A stretch of 34,013 nucleotides of DNA. Origin: DATEOR01 sp035698665. GTDB taxonomy: Bacteria > Actinomycetota > Thermoleophilia > Gaiellales > Gaiellaceae. Made by a program: the position numbers and the translations under genes. Every line of letters starts with the position of its first letter. Position 1 is the first letter of the stretch. Where the stretch lies: contig DASSBN010000089.1 of NCBI GenBank assembly GCA_035698665.1, positions 1-34,013 on the forward strand. The letters run 5' to 3'. The notes beneath the pieces were generated by a model, which had not been told where the DNA came from, ran no database searches, and saw only the letters and a list, made by a program, of their open reading frames with translations. Positions 16,455 through 23,640 of this stretch are shown in pieces.

Positions 16455-16921
16455 CGGGTCGGCTCCTTGCCGTTCTCGTCGTCGCGCTCGCGGCCGTGAC
16501 GCCGGCCGCGGCGAGCGAGCAGAACCCGACGCTTCCCGAGCTCGAGCGCGAGCTCATCTGCCCGACCTGCCATGAGACCCTCGCGGCGTCGACCTCGCCG
16601 ATCGCCGAGCGCATGCGCGTGTTCATCCGGGCTCGTATCGCGGCCGGGGACACGAAGAGCGAGATCAAGGCGAAGCTCGTCGACCAGTTCGGCGAGAGCG
16701 TCCTCGCCGCGCCGCCGAAGAGCGGGTTCAACCTGCTCGCGTGGGTGCTTCCGCTGGCCGGGATCGCGATCGCCGCAGGGGTCGTCGGGCTGCTCGCCTA
16801 CCGCTGGAGCCGCGGCCGAAAAGGGGAGGAGGCGGGCGAGCCTTCCACGAACGGCCGCTTCAGCCTCGACCCCGAGCTCGAGCGCCGGGTCGACGAAGAG
16901 CTCGCCCGCTACGACGCCTAG
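16451..16921 (+). CDS. CcmH-like cytochrome c-type biogenesis protein
   Basis: This 156-residue protein of the CcmH/CycL/NrfF family handles reduction of the CxxCH motif of apocytochrome c. A signal peptide (LLAVLVVALAAVTPAAA) is followed by the family motif, here LICPTCHETLAASTSPIAERMR where relatives have LRCxxC. Next is the helical region RARIAAGDTKSEIKAKLVDQFG and a membrane segment (WVLPLAGIAIAAGVVGLLAY). A cytoplasmic tail ends DEELARYDA. The arginine of LRCxxC is replaced by isoleucine; both cysteines are kept. The ATG overlaps the previous stop (ATGA). CcdA begins nine bases after the stop. Confidence 0.9.
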   Translation: MTGRLLAVLVVALAAVTPAAASEQNPTLPELERELICPTCHETLAASTSPIAERMRVFIRARIAAGDTKSEIKAKLVDQFGESVLAAPPKSGFNLLAWVLPLAGIAIAAGVVGLLAYRWSRGRKGEEAGEPSTNGRFSLDPELERRVDEELARYDA

Positions 16922-16930
16922 GCCCTAGCC

Positions 16931-17632
16931 GTGGAAGCCAAGATCCCGCTCGCGTTCGTTGCGGGCCTCCTCTCGTTCGTGACTCCCTGCGTGCTCCCGC
17001 TCGTCCCGGGCTACCTCTCGGCGGTTTCAGGGGTGCAGATCGGGGTCGGGGGGAGGAAGGTCGTCGCCGCGAGCGTGCCGTTCATCGCCGGGTTCACGCT
17101 CGTCTTCGTCGCGCTCGGGGCGCTGGTGGGCGCGGCCGGCGGGCTCGTTCACGACCAGCGGCTGCTCCGAATGGTCGCCGGCGTCGTCGTCGTCGTCTTC
17201 GGGTTCGCGTTCATGGGCCTCCTGCCGTTTCCCTGGCTCGATCGCATGGTCGCGCCGGAGCTCGTCGAGGGCGCCCGCCGGCGCGGGTCGAGGGCGCTCC
17301 TCGGTGGCGCATTCGGCGTCTGTGCCGCGCCGTGCATCGGGCCCGTCCTGGCGTCGATCCTCGCACTGGCGGGCGACGCGTCCACCGCAGCGCAGGGCGC
17401 GACGCTGCTGCTCGTGTATTCGCTCGGCCTGGCGGTTCCGTTCGTTCTCGTCGGGATCGGCTTCGACCGGGCGATGGGCGCTTCCCGCTGGCTTCGCGAC
17501 CGCTACGGTGCCGTGCGGTTCGTCAGCGGCGCGCTCCTCGTCGCCCTCGGCCTCCTGCTCTTCTTCGACCGCTTCTGGTGGATCAACGTCGCCTTCAACA
17601 GGCTGTTCGAGAAGTTCGGGGTCGACGTCTAG
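16931..17632 (+). CDS. ccdA: CcdA-family cytochrome c biogenesis / thiol-electron transporter
   Basis: CcdA passes electrons from cytoplasmic thioredoxin across the membrane to extracytoplasmic thioredoxin-like proteins such as the one encoded upstream. The 233 residues form six membrane segments. Both redox cysteines are in family context: SFVTPCVLPLVPGYL in the first segment and GVCAAPCIGPVLASILA in the fourth. The GTG at 16931 is nine bases after the CcmH-like gene. The 3' end overlaps the stop of a convergent small gene (17629). Together the three genes make a reducing relay for cytochrome c maturation; the haem-ligating CcmF/CcsA components are not in the window. Confidence 0.95.
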   Translation: MEAKIPLAFVAGLLSFVTPCVLPLVPGYLSAVSGVQIGVGGRKVVAASVPFIAGFTLVFVALGALVGAAGGLVHDQRLLRMVAGVVVVVFGFAFMGLLPFPWLDRMVAPELVEGARRRGSRALLGGAFGVCAAPCIGPVLASILALAGDASTAAQGATLLLVYSLGLAVPFVLVGIGFDRAMGASRWLRDRYGAVRFVSGALLVALGLLLFFDRFWWINVAFNRLFEKFGVDV

Positions 17633-17904
17633 TCGAGGCAGTCGTTGAACCAGCCGCGCGCCAGCCTGATCGCCTCGGCTCGCGCACCGGCCTCGCGGAC
17701 GACCGCCCGCCGCTCCACCTCGTCGAGCCAGTCATTCATTCGCGCGACCGCGTCGTCGTCGCCGGCGAACTCGTTCCACCGGGATGCCGCCAGGGCGATC
17801 GCCATGTTCATCTGCCGTAGGCGGACCGGATCGGCGACCTGCTCGACCCCTTCGCGCTCGAACCAGAGGGCCACTTTCTTCGCGAAGCAGGCGGTCGCCG
17901 CCAT
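17629..17904 (-). CDS. Hypothetical protein, 91 aa
   Basis: I do not recognise this 91-residue protein. It looks soluble and helical, with a conserved-looking pattern ADPVRLRQMNMAIALAASRW, then NEFAGDDDAVARMNDWLDEV, and ends RLARGWFNDCLD. The ATG at 17904 follows a minus-strand TAGCTT by eight bases, the same leaderless layout seen elsewhere here. Longer in-frame extensions are Arg/Gly-rich and cover the divergent gene, so I rejected them. Its stop overlaps the ccdA stop (both within 17629-17632). Confidence 0.7.
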   Translation of the reverse strand: MAATACFAKKVALWFEREGVEQVADPVRLRQMNMAIALAASRWNEFAGDDDAVARMNDWLDEVERRAVVREAGARAEAIRLARGWFNDCLD

Positions 17905-17912
17905 GCGCGAGA

Positions 17913-17918
17913 AAGCTA
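17913..17918 (-). promoter_or_regulatory. Candidate -10 element TAGCTT (minus strand), leaderless layout
   Basis: Read on the minus strand, TAGCTT ends eight bases before the ATG at 17904. It is divergent from the TACGCT at 17952, so about 60 bases hold two back-to-back promoters. Confidence 0.4.
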
Positions 17919-17948
17919 GCAAAGCCCCTGTTTTCTGCCCTCCTGGGG

Positions 17949-17957
17949 TGGTACGCT
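17949..17957 (+). promoter_or_regulatory. Candidate extended -10 TGG-TACGCT, leaderless layout
   Basis: TACGCT (17952-17957) has a TGN extension and ends seven bases before the GTG at 17965. A T-rich TGTTTT lies about 17 bases upstream but is a poor -35. Confidence 0.45.
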
Positions 17958-17964
17958 CCCGCCC

Positions 17965-18273
17965 GTGGCGACGATCCTGCTGGCGGGGGTCGATCTCTTC
18001 TTTCGAGGAAAACTGGACGCGCTCTTGGGCGCCTCCCACAAGCTGATCACGACCGACAGCGTGGACGCGCCGGACATGGTCATCTGCGACCTCGCACGCA
18101 TCGATCCGTACGAGGTCGCGGACTCCTGGCCGGACATCCCGATCCTCGGCTACACGAACCACACCGACACCGCCGGCCTGCGCGCGGCGCACGAAGCGGG
18201 CCTCGACCAGGTCGTGGCGCGGTCCGCGCTGGCCGAGCGCGCGCCGCAGCTCGTCGACGAGCTGGTTACCTAA
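17965..18273 (+). CDS. Stand-alone receiver-like (pseudo-receiver) protein
   Basis: This 102-residue protein looks like a single response-regulator receiver with no output domain. The strand-helix rhythm fits: ATILLAGVDLFFRGKLDALL, then DMVICDLARIDPYEV where the phosphoacceptor Asp would sit, DIPILGYTNHTDTAGLRAAH with the Ser/Thr position, and GLDQVVARSALAERAPQLV at the Lys position. The acidic pair after the first strand is absent (AGVDLFF) and the conserved Lys is Arg or missing. Phosphorylation by the standard mechanism is therefore doubtful. The GTG at 17965 follows a -10-like hexamer. The resemblance is structural by eye and could be to another Rossmann-like fold. Confidence 0.65.
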   Translation: MATILLAGVDLFFRGKLDALLGASHKLITTDSVDAPDMVICDLARIDPYEVADSWPDIPILGYTNHTDTAGLRAAHEAGLDQVVARSALAERAPQLVDELVT

Positions 18274-18295
18274 GAAGGCCGCCGCAAGGGACCTC

Positions 18296-18301
18296 TAGAC
18301 T
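18296..18301 (+). promoter_or_regulatory. Candidate -10 element TAGACT of the ferredoxin gene, leaderless layout
   Basis: TAGACT ends eight bases before the ATG at 18310, which has no Shine-Dalgarno sequence at normal distance. The same hexamer serves the minus-strand gene starting at 22333. Confidence 0.45.
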
Positions 18302-18309
18302 GCGCGGCA

Positions 18310-18617
<308 letters not shown>

Positions 18618-18621
<4 letters not shown>

Positions 18622-19226
18622 CCGGGCTCGAGGAGCTCGCGCCCGGGCTCTGGCGCTGGGAGGCGCCCCATCCGGAATGGGCCCCAGGTGCTTCGGCCGA
18701 CAGCCCGGCCGACTGGCCCGAGCGCGTGGGATCGGTCGCCTTCGAGGCAGCGGACGCCTTCGTCCTCATCGACCCGCTCGTGCCCGACGAGCTCTGGACG
18801 CCGCTGGAGGAGCGGGTGAGGGCGCACGGCCGGCCGGTACGGGTGCTGACGACGATCGCCTTCCACCGCCGCAGCCGCGACGAGGTCGTCCGCCGCTTCG
18901 CCGCGACGACGTCGCGCGCGAAAGCCTCGCTCCCGGAAGGCGTCGAGACCGTGACGATCCGCCGGGCGGGGGAGACCATGGTGTGGCTACCGGGCCCGCG
19001 CGCGCTCGTGCCCGGCGACCGCCTCCTGGGCGACGACGGCGGCGGCGGCGGCCTGCGTATGTGCCCGCCCGGCTGGCTCCGGTATCTGGAGCCCGGCCTC
19101 ACGTACGACGAGCTGCGGGACGCGCTGCAGCCGCTTCTCGGGCTTCCGATCGAGATGGTTCTCGTCTCCCACGGCGAGCCGGTGCTTCGCGGTGGGCACG
19201 CCGCCGTCGAGCGCGCGCTCAGCTGA
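18618..19226 (+). CDS. Degenerate metallo-beta-lactamase-fold-like protein, apparent ATA start
   Basis: This protein of about 202 residues opens with LEELAPGLWRWEAPHPEW, a typical N-terminus of a group of beta-lactamase-fold proteins. It continues VGSVAFEAADAFVLIDPLVP. Where active enzymes carry HxHxDH the sequence reads AFHRRSRDEV, so most of the zinc site is lost. Later Asp and His remain (VPGDRLLGDD, VLVSHGEPVL). Catalysis is doubtful. The frame has no ATG, GTG or TTG near its beginning; the ATA at 18618-18620 overlaps the ferredoxin TAG in cgATAG, as at 8701. The next upstream candidate, an in-frame ATG near 18500, would overlap the ferredoxin by about 120 bases. The end overlaps the convergent hydrolase by eight bases. 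Confidence 0.78.
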
Positions 19227-20016
19227 GTCCGGCGAGGAAGCTTTCGAGCGCGCGGCGCCACGCGTCGGGCGCGTCGAGGTGGACGTCGTGCCCGGCGCCG
19301 GGAATCGAGACGAGCTGCGCCGCGGGGACTGCGTCGGCCATCGCGGCCGCAGTCGCGGGTGAAAGCTCGCCCTCCTCGCCTCGAATCAGAAGCGTCGGAA
19401 TGGCGAGCGCCCGCCACTCGTCCCAGTAGTCACGTGCCAGCGCGTCTCCGATCGCCGCCACGAGCACGTCGGCGTCGAACGCCGGCTGGAGCCCGCTCGG
19501 AGTCGCCGCGAGATTCCGCGCCCATGCCTCGGCCCTCGGGCTCGGCCCGCCGAAGAACGTGACTGCAGCCTCTCGGGAAGGGAAGGGCAGCGGCCACGAG
19601 TCGAAGTAGCCGGCGATCTGCTCTGCCACCTCAGGTTCCTCGCGGTCGGGGGTGGCCTCGACGACGACGAGGGCGCTGACGAGATCCGGACGCTCGGAGG
19701 CGGCGAGGAAGGCGATCAGGCCACCAAGCGATTGGCCGACGAGGATCGCGCGTGCAAGGCCGAGGCTCTCGACCGCCTCCAGAGCGTCGGCCACGAACGC
19801 AGCCGCCGTCACGTCTCCTGGCCGGCGCTCGCTGCGCCCGTGCCCGCGCTGGTCGAGCGCGACGACCCGGTGCGTCTCGGTGAGCCACGCAGCAGTGTCC
19901 TCCCACTCTCGCGCGGTGCCGGCCAACCCGTGCAAGAGGAGGACGCCCCGACCGACTCCGCCGAAGTCGAGTGCCTCGAGCCGGACGTCCCGCCCCGTGA
20001 CCGGCACCCAGCTCAC
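19219..20016 (-). CDS. Alpha/beta-fold hydrolase
   Basis: This 265-residue hydrolase has the alpha/beta fold. The oxyanion box is GVLLLHGLAGTAREWED and the strand LDQRGHGRSERRPGD is classic. The nucleophile elbow is VGQSLGGL (Ser97), and the catalytic His lies in GAGHDVHLDAP near the C-terminus. The acid is probably in LLIRGEEGELSP, where the usual Asp appears replaced by Glu. A small cap domain sits between. The substrate is unknown; esters, lactones or epoxides are possible. The GTG at 20016 overlaps the stop of the upstream MFS gene (GTGA on the minus strand), so the pair is co-translated. Confidence 0.9.
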   Translation of the reverse strand: MSWVPVTGRDVRLEALDFGGVGRGVLLLHGLAGTAREWEDTAAWLTETHRVVALDQRGHGRSERRPGDVTAAAFVADALEAVESLGLARAILVGQSLGGLIAFLAASERPDLVSALVVVEATPDREEPEVAEQIAGYFDSWPLPFPSREAAVTFFGGPSPRAEAWARNLAATPSGLQPAFDADVLVAAIGDALARDYWDEWRALAIPTLLIRGEEGELSPATAAAMADAVPAAQLVSIPGAGHDVHLDAPDAWRRALESFLAGLS

Positions 20017-21254
20017 GCCGGCGTGAGGCGGAGCTCGCGCGGCAGCCGGCTCTCCAGTGCGAGCGCGCCCACGCCGGCGGCGAGGCAGGCCATCGCGGCC
20101 AGCGGCCAGAGCGCGAGCGGCTCGGCGGCGAGAATGAAGCCGCCGATCGCCGGGCCGAGGAGAAAGCCGACATCCCACGAGTTCGTCGAGACCGCCATGT
20201 AGCGGCCGCGGAGCCGCGGCGGGGCGAGATCGGCGACGAGCGCACCCTGCACCGGCCCCTGGAAGCACTCCCCGAGCCCGAAGAGGATGACGGCGAACGA
20301 GAAGACGGCGACTGCTGCGGCGGCCTCGAACGCCGCTCCGCCGACGAACACGATGATCCACGAGATCGCCCAGAGGACGCACATGGCGGCGAGTGAGCGC
20401 ATGCGGCTCCGGCCCTCGAGGAGCTTCGCGACCGGCAGCTGCGCGACGGCCACGATCACCGTGTTGAGGAAGAAGAGGAGCCCGATCTCCCGCTCGCTGA
20501 CTCCCGCCTCGTTCTTCGCGAAGACGGGCAGGAGCTCGATCTGGGCGTAGCCGGCGGTGACGAAGACGACGTTCAGGCCGACGACGCCGAGGAAGACCTG
20601 GTTTCGGAGGACGTCGAGGTAGCCGCCGTGCGGGACGGTCGGGTCGGCGACGGCGATCTCCGGGTCCGGCACGAAGAAGAGCATCCCGATGAAGAGGAAG
20701 AACGTCAGCGCGTTGACGACGAAGAGCACCGTGAAGCTCGAAGGGTCCGCCGTGGTCGCGATGAGCCCGCCGACGAGGCCGCCGAGCCCGATCCCGAGGT
20801 TGCGCGTGACGCGTTGCAGGGCGAACGCGCCGTGCCGGCGGGCTTGCGGCGCGAGCCCTGCGAGGAGGGAGGACTGGCTCGGCCAGAATCCGGCGTTCCC
20901 GACCCCGGCGACGATCGCGGCGAGCACGGCATGCCACGGCTGGCGAACGAGCGGAAAGCTTCCCCAGCCGATCGCCTGGAGGGTGAGCGCGCCCGCGAGC
21001 GTGAGCCGGCCGCCGATCTTGTCGACGATGACGCCGATCGCCGGCCCGCACACGATTCCGGCCGCGCCCGAGGCGGCGACGATGAGGCCCGAGATCCCGA
21101 GCGAGAAGCCGCGCACGTTGTGCAGGTAGATGACGACGAACGGGTACGCCATGCCCGTTCCGACGGCGTTCATGAGCCCGCCGGTGTTCAGGATCCAGAC
21201 CGAGCGAGGCAGCCTCGGGTCGAGGCTCCGAAGGTAGGCCCCGACGCGCCTCAA
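20013..21254 (-). CDS. Major facilitator superfamily transporter
   Basis: This 413-residue protein has about twelve membrane segments in two halves and belongs to the MFS, probably the multidrug-efflux-like branch. The first helix region reads NTGGLMNAVGTGMAYPFVVI. The loop between segments 2 and 3 has the family motif A remnant GVIVDKIGGRLTLAGA. The second half contains GLGECFQGPVQGALVADLAP and RLRGRYMAVSTNSWDVGFLL, typical of MFS drug-efflux proteins. The start is a TTG at 21254 that shares TTGA with the stop of the upstream dehydrogenase. The transported compound cannot be read from sequence. Confidence 0.9.
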   Translation of the reverse strand: MRRVGAYLRSLDPRLPRSVWILNTGGLMNAVGTGMAYPFVVIYLHNVRGFSLGISGLIVAASGAAGIVCGPAIGVIVDKIGGRLTLAGALTLQAIGWGSFPLVRQPWHAVLAAIVAGVGNAGFWPSQSSLLAGLAPQARRHGAFALQRVTRNLGIGLGGLVGGLIATTADPSSFTVLFVVNALTFFLFIGMLFFVPDPEIAVADPTVPHGGYLDVLRNQVFLGVVGLNVVFVTAGYAQIELLPVFAKNEAGVSEREIGLLFFLNTVIVAVAQLPVAKLLEGRSRMRSLAAMCVLWAISWIIVFVGGAAFEAAAAVAVFSFAVILFGLGECFQGPVQGALVADLAPPRLRGRYMAVSTNSWDVGFLLGPAIGGFILAAEPLALWPLAAMACLAAGVGALALESRLPRELRLTPA

Positions 21255-22333
21255 ACGTTGCCCAGAGAGGCCCAGACCTCGAGCTTGGAGCGAACCCGCG
21301 CGATGACGTCGTCGGTGAACTCGGTCGTCGAGGCGTGGCCGCCGAGGTCGGCGGTCCTCGTCCCCGCGGAGACCGCCTCGAGCGCCGCCTCCCGGACCGC
21401 CCTGCCGGCGGCTCGCGCCTCGTCGTCGTCGATGTGCGAGAGCAGCGCGGCCGTGGCGAGGATCATGGCCATCGGGTTCGCCACGTTCTTGCCCACGAGC
21501 GCGGGCGCAGTGCCGTGCGCGGCCTCGGCCATGAGCGCGCGCGGCGTGTAGTCCTCGTTGAAGGCCACGAGGAGCGACTCCGAGCCGGCGATCGAGCCGA
21601 AGAGGGGGAGGACGAGGTCGGAGAGGATGTCTCCGTCGCGATTCAGCGCCGGGATGACGAGCGCCTCGCCGGCCGAGCCGATCAGGAGCGCAAAGGTCGC
21701 GTCGATCAGCTGCGGCTCGTACGGGACCGCGGGATGCCGCTCGGCGGCTGCGTCCATCTCCTCCTTGAGCATGCCCTCGTAGATCGGGCTGACCGTGTAC
21801 TTGGGGCCCCCGAAGACCTTGGCCTTCGTGCGCTCGGCGTGCCGGAACGAGAACTCCGCGACCGCGTGGCAGATCCGCCGCTCGATCCGCTCGGTGCGAA
21901 ACGCCACCTCGCCTTCGCCTTCACCCTCGCGCCACTCCTTCGCGCCGTAGGCGTCGCCGACGGCCATGCGCACGACGGAGATGGGATAGAAGGCGCCGCC
22001 GATGGGCACGACACCGGGGATGCGCCGCCCCGTGCGCACGATCACGTGCCCTCCGATCTCCTCGCGCAGGATGCGATTGGGGCTGCCGACGTCGTCTCTC
22101 CCCTCGGGCGTGACGGTGGCCGCCTTCAGGCCGAGCCCGTGCTCGCGAATCGCGGCCGCTGCCTCCTGCACGACCTGGTTCGACGTGCGCCTCCGGGCCT
22201 CGAGCGAGAGGTCGAAGCGGGGGAGCTCGAGCTCGAATCCGATCGCGTCCGGAGAGAGGACGCGCACGGCCTCCTCGAGCAGCTCCTGCCCGGTCTCGTC
22301 CCCTTCGAGGATGGCGATGGTGCGCGTGTCCAC
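21251..22333 (-). CDS. Isocitrate/isopropylmalate dehydrogenase-family protein
   Basis: This 360-residue beta-decarboxylating dehydrogenase resembles the eukaryote-like NADP-isocitrate dehydrogenase group more than LeuB. SPNRILREEIGGHVIVR corresponds to the SPNGTIRN-type substrate loop. VGDAYGAKEW keeps the catalytic Tyr, GGPKYTVSPIYEG the catalytic Lys, and NRDGDILSDLV the metal-binding Asp pair. AHGTAPALVGKNVANPMAM is the coenzyme-binding His-Gly-Thr loop. It is about 50 residues shorter than typical members. The substrate is likely isocitrate, but a related 2-hydroxyacid is possible. The GTG at 22333 is seven bases after a minus-strand TAGACT. It leads a three-gene overlapping run with the MFS transporter and the hydrolase, a combination with no obvious metabolic logic. 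Confidence 0.85.
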   Translation of the reverse strand: MDTRTIAILEGDETGQELLEEAVRVLSPDAIGFELELPRFDLSLEARRRTSNQVVQEAAAAIREHGLGLKAATVTPEGRDDVGSPNRILREEIGGHVIVRTGRRIPGVVPIGGAFYPISVVRMAVGDAYGAKEWREGEGEGEVAFRTERIERRICHAVAEFSFRHAERTKAKVFGGPKYTVSPIYEGMLKEEMDAAAERHPAVPYEPQLIDATFALLIGSAGEALVIPALNRDGDILSDLVLPLFGSIAGSESLLVAFNEDYTPRALMAEAAHGTAPALVGKNVANPMAMILATAALLSHIDDDEARAAGRAVREAALEAVSAGTRTADLGGHASTTEFTDDVIARVRSKLEVWASLGNV

Positions 22334-22340
22334 GGCGCCG

Positions 22341-22346
22341 AGTCTA
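22341..22346 (-). promoter_or_regulatory. Candidate -10 element TAGACT (minus strand), leaderless layout
   Basis: On the minus strand TAGACT ends seven bases before the GTG at 22333. This predicts a leaderless transcript for the dehydrogenase, MFS and hydrolase run. Confidence 0.5.
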
Positions 22347-22358
22347 GTGACTACAGAA

Positions 22359-22366
22359 CTGCGCAG
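22359..22366. promoter_or_regulatory. Palindrome CTGCGCAG at both -35 positions of a divergent promoter
   Basis: This perfect 8-bp palindrome sits 12 bases upstream of the minus-strand -10 (22341-22346). It also lies 16 bases upstream of the plus-strand -10 (22383-22388), so it covers the -35 zone of both. The position suits an operator coordinating the sugar operon and the dehydrogenase run; the binder is unknown. Confidence 0.35.
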
Positions 22367-22379
22367 AATTGTTTCGACT

Positions 22380-22388
22380 TGGTAAGCT
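22380..22388 (+). promoter_or_regulatory. Candidate extended -10 TGG-TAAGCT of the sugar operon
   Basis: TAAGCT (22383-22388) carries a TGN extension. Transcription would start near 22395, leaving a short leader that contains the Shine-Dalgarno sequence at 22405-22411. The alternative TTG start at 22369 would lie upstream of this transcription start. Confidence 0.5.
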
Positions 22389-22400
22389 CGCGCCGCTCAA

Positions 22401-22411
22401 GGGGAAGGGGG
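22401..22411 (+). promoter_or_regulatory. Strong Shine-Dalgarno sequence that points to a GTA start
   Basis: GGGGAAGGGGG contains AAGGGGG and GGAAGG-type pairing to the 16S 3' end. It ends five bases before the in-frame GTA at 22417. No ATG, GTG or TTG lies at a suitable distance: TTG 22369 is upstream of it and GTG 22441 is 29 bases downstream. Confidence 0.55.
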
Positions 22412-22416
22412 CCTCA

Positions 22417-23640
22417 GTAGCGGGAGTCACATTCGATCGGGTGGCAAAGGTGTATCCGGACGGCACGCGTGCCGTCTCGGACATGAGCCTCGAGATCGAC
22501 GACGGCGAGTTCATGGTGCTCGTCGGGCCCTCGGGCTGCGGGAAGACGACCGCGCTTCGAATGGTCGCCGGCCTCGAGGAGATCAGCGAAGGCGTCCTTC
22601 GGATCGGCGACCAGGTCGTCAACCACGTGCCCTCGCGGGATCGCGACATCGCGATGGTGTTCCAGAGCTACGCGCTCTACCCGCACCTCTCCGTCTACGA
22701 CAACATCGCGTTCGGCCTCAAGCTCCGCAAGGAGAAAAAGCCCGAGATCGACACGCGCGTCAAGGAAGCCGCCCGGATTCTCGGCCTCGAGCCGTTCCTG
22801 AAGCGGAAGCCCCGCGCGCTCTCCGGCGGCCAGCGCCAGCGCGTCGCCATGGGCCGCGCGATCGTTCGCCGCCCGCAGGCCTTCCTCATGGACGAGCCAC
22901 TCTCGAATCTCGACGCAAAGCTCCGTGTGCAGACGCGTGCGGAGATCGCGCGCATCCAGGACGACCTGGGCGTCACCACGATCTACGTCACGCACGACCA
23001 GATCGAGGCCATGACGATGGGCGATCGGGTCGCGGTCATGCGCAAGGGCGAGTTGCAGCAGGTGGCGGCGCCGCAGGACCTGTACGACAACCCCGTCAAC
23101 CTCTTCGTCGGCGGATTCATCGGGAGCCCGGCGATGAACCTCATCGAGACGACCCTCGAGGGCTCGGACGGCACGCTGCACGCCGTCGTCGGCGACGAGC
23201 GGATCGCACTCGGCTCCGAGCTCCTCGACAAGCGGCCGGCGCTCAAGGGCTACGAGGGCCGGGACGTCGTGCTCGGCATCCGCCCCGAGGATCTCGAGGA
23301 CGGGGCGATCGCGTCCGACGCACCAGCCGATCACCGGCTCAAGGGGAAGGTCGAGCTCACCGAGGCGCTCGGCTCGGAGATCATGGCGCACATCGAGGTC
23401 GGGGCGCGCCCCGCGCTGACCGACGAGGTGCGCGAGCTCGCCGAGGAGGCTGGGGACGAGCGGGCGGCCGCCGAGGCCGAGGAGGCCGCGCACACCACGA
23501 TGGTGGGGCGCTTCAGCCCCCGTTCGCAGGTTAAGGAAGGGGACACCGTGGAAATCGCGGTGGATACCAGCTCACTGCATTTCTTCGATCCCGAGACAGG
23601 ACTCGGGATCTACGACAACGATCAAGCGAAGGGAGCGTGA
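22417..23640 (+). CDS. MsmK/UgpC-type sugar ABC transporter ATPase
   Basis: This is the ATPase subunit of a CUT1-type carbohydrate importer. From 22417 the protein begins VAGVTFDRVAKVYPDGTRAV, matching family N-termini with the A-loop Tyr. Walker A is GPSGCGKTT, the Q-loop VFQSYALYPHL, the signature LSGGQRQRVAMGRAI, Walker B FLMDEPLSNLD and the switch THDQIEAMTMGD. A C-terminal regulatory (TOBE/MalK-like) domain follows, including the GIRPEDL motif. An acidic insert (AEEAGDERAAAEAEEAAH) lies near residue 355. Canonical start choices are TTG 22369, which adds 16 residues and lies before the likely transcription start, and GTG 22441, which cuts the first strand. The Shine-Dalgarno position favours the GTA at 22417; take this start as tentative. 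Its TGA overlaps the next ATG by one base. Confidence 0.95.
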   Translation, partial: VAGVTFDRVAKVYPDGTRAVSDMSLEIDDGEFMVLVGPSGCGKTTALRMVAGLEEISEGVLRIGDQVVNHVPSRDRDIAMVFQSYALYPHLSVYDNIAFGLKLRKEKKPEIDTRVKEAARILGLEPFLKRKPRALSGGQRQRVAMGRAIVRRPQAFLMDEPLSNLDAKLRVQTRAEIARIQDDLGVTTIYVTHDQIEAMTMGDRVAVMRKGELQQVAAPQDLYDNPVNLFVGGFIGSPAMNLIETTLEGSDGTLHAVVGDERIALGSELLDKRPALKGYEGRDVVLGIRPEDLEDGAIASDAPADHRLKGKVELTEALGSEIMAHIEVGARPALTDEVRELAEEAGDERAAAEAEEAAHTTMVGRFSPRSQVKEGDTVEIAVDTSSLHFFDPETGLGIYDNDQAKGA

